Part shown: positions 6,052-6,227 of the stretch, piece after piece
Numbering within the stretch: position 1 is the stretch's first letter
Layout: each line of letters opens with the position of its first letter
Assembly: GCA_009917805.1 (NCBI GenBank)
Contig: RGES01000081.1
Span: 1 to 6,227 of the forward strand
Direction: 5' to 3'
Source: Verrucomicrobiota bacterium
GTDB taxonomy: Bacteria; Verrucomicrobiota; Verrucomicrobiia; Opitutales; UBA953
Length of the DNA: 6,227 bases
Notes under the pieces: model-generated
Told to the model about the DNA's origin: nothing
What the model saw: the letters and a program-made list of their open reading frames with translations, nothing else
Database searches by the model: none
Program-made: the position numbers and the translations under genes

Positions 6052-6227
6052 ATGCGCCCCCCCCTGCTCCTCGCCGCCCTCTGCGCCACGTTCGCCGGCC
6101 TCGCCGCCGCCGAACCGACCCGACCGAACGTCCTGTTCCTGATCGCCGACGATTGGGGTCGTGGCCACGCCGGCGCCTATGGGTGCTCCTGGGCGAAGAC
6201 CCCGAACTTCGACCGCGTGGCCAAGGA
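6052..6227 (+). CDS. Sulfatase, N-terminal fragment (runs off the window)
   Basis: The 58 visible residues begin with a Sec signal peptide (MRPPLLLAALCATFAGLAAA), then RPNVLFLIADDWGRGHAGAYG and KTPNFDRVAK. This is the start of the formylglycine-type sulfatase fold. D33 and D34 in IADDWG match the conserved metal-binding acidic pair. HAGAYG followed by KTPNFDR resembles N-sulfoglucosamine/heparan-type sulfatases, but that subtype is only a guess from this short piece. The C/S-x-P-x-R active-site motif lies beyond the window and cannot be checked. The start is supported by the signal peptide and by AGGA at 6035-6038, 13 nt upstream, the only Shine-Dalgarno-like site before a start here. A run of eight C residues (6057-6064) covers codons 2-5. 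The product probably removes sulfate esters or sulfamates from glycans in the periplasm, alongside the DUF1080 protein. Confidence 0.9.
   Translation, partial: MRPPLLLAALCATFAGLAAAEPTRPNVLFLIADDWGRGHAGAYGCSWAKTPNFDRVAK

Overview
The window is GC-rich, with codons that mostly end in C or G, and every supported gene lies on the + strand. The set of genes is a large haem/propeller-type secreted protein, a PA14-like multihaem cytochrome c, a Tat-exported Gfo/Idh/MocA oxidoreductase, a tandem DUF1080 lipoprotein and a sulfatase. This set, together with the scarcity of Shine-Dalgarno sequences, fits the PVC group best, most likely Verrucomicrobiota (Opitutia-like). Planctomycetota is a less likely alternative. 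The assignment rests on gene content and style, not on a marker gene.

Layout. Positions 1-647 hold the 3' part of a gene for a large secreted PVC-type protein, broken by an out-of-frame junction near 473. A strong intrinsic terminator (670-697) and a GC-rich dyad ending 2 nt before the next start codon follow. Positions 753-2744 encode a secreted cytochrome with five CXXCH motifs. The 229-nt spacer 2745-2973 is the most structured non-coding stretch: two opposed arrays of five hexamers flank an AT-rich core, and beyond them lie two overlapping dyads. Positions 2974-4527 encode a Tat-exported oxidoreductase, followed by an 11-bp-stem terminator. Positions 4599-6002 encode a lipoprotein with two DUF1080 (3-keto-disaccharide hydrolase-like) domains, the second apparently cut short. 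Positions 6052-6227 hold the start of a sulfatase gene that runs off the window. No stretch longer than 300 nt lacks a gene.

How the genes may work together. All five products look exported. The first two resemble the dehydrogenase-plus-cytochrome pairs common in this group. The last three fit periplasmic glycan breakdown: oxidation of a sugar hydroxyl by the Tat-exported oxidoreductase, cleavage of the keto-glycoside by the DUF1080 lipoprotein, and sulfate removal by the sulfatase. This pathway is inferred from family knowledge and neighbourhood and is not shown by the sequence alone.

No clearly new enzymatic system is visible. The points most worth a second look are the opposed hexamer arrays and the two gene breaks. 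The breaks may be real gene decay or assembly errors.
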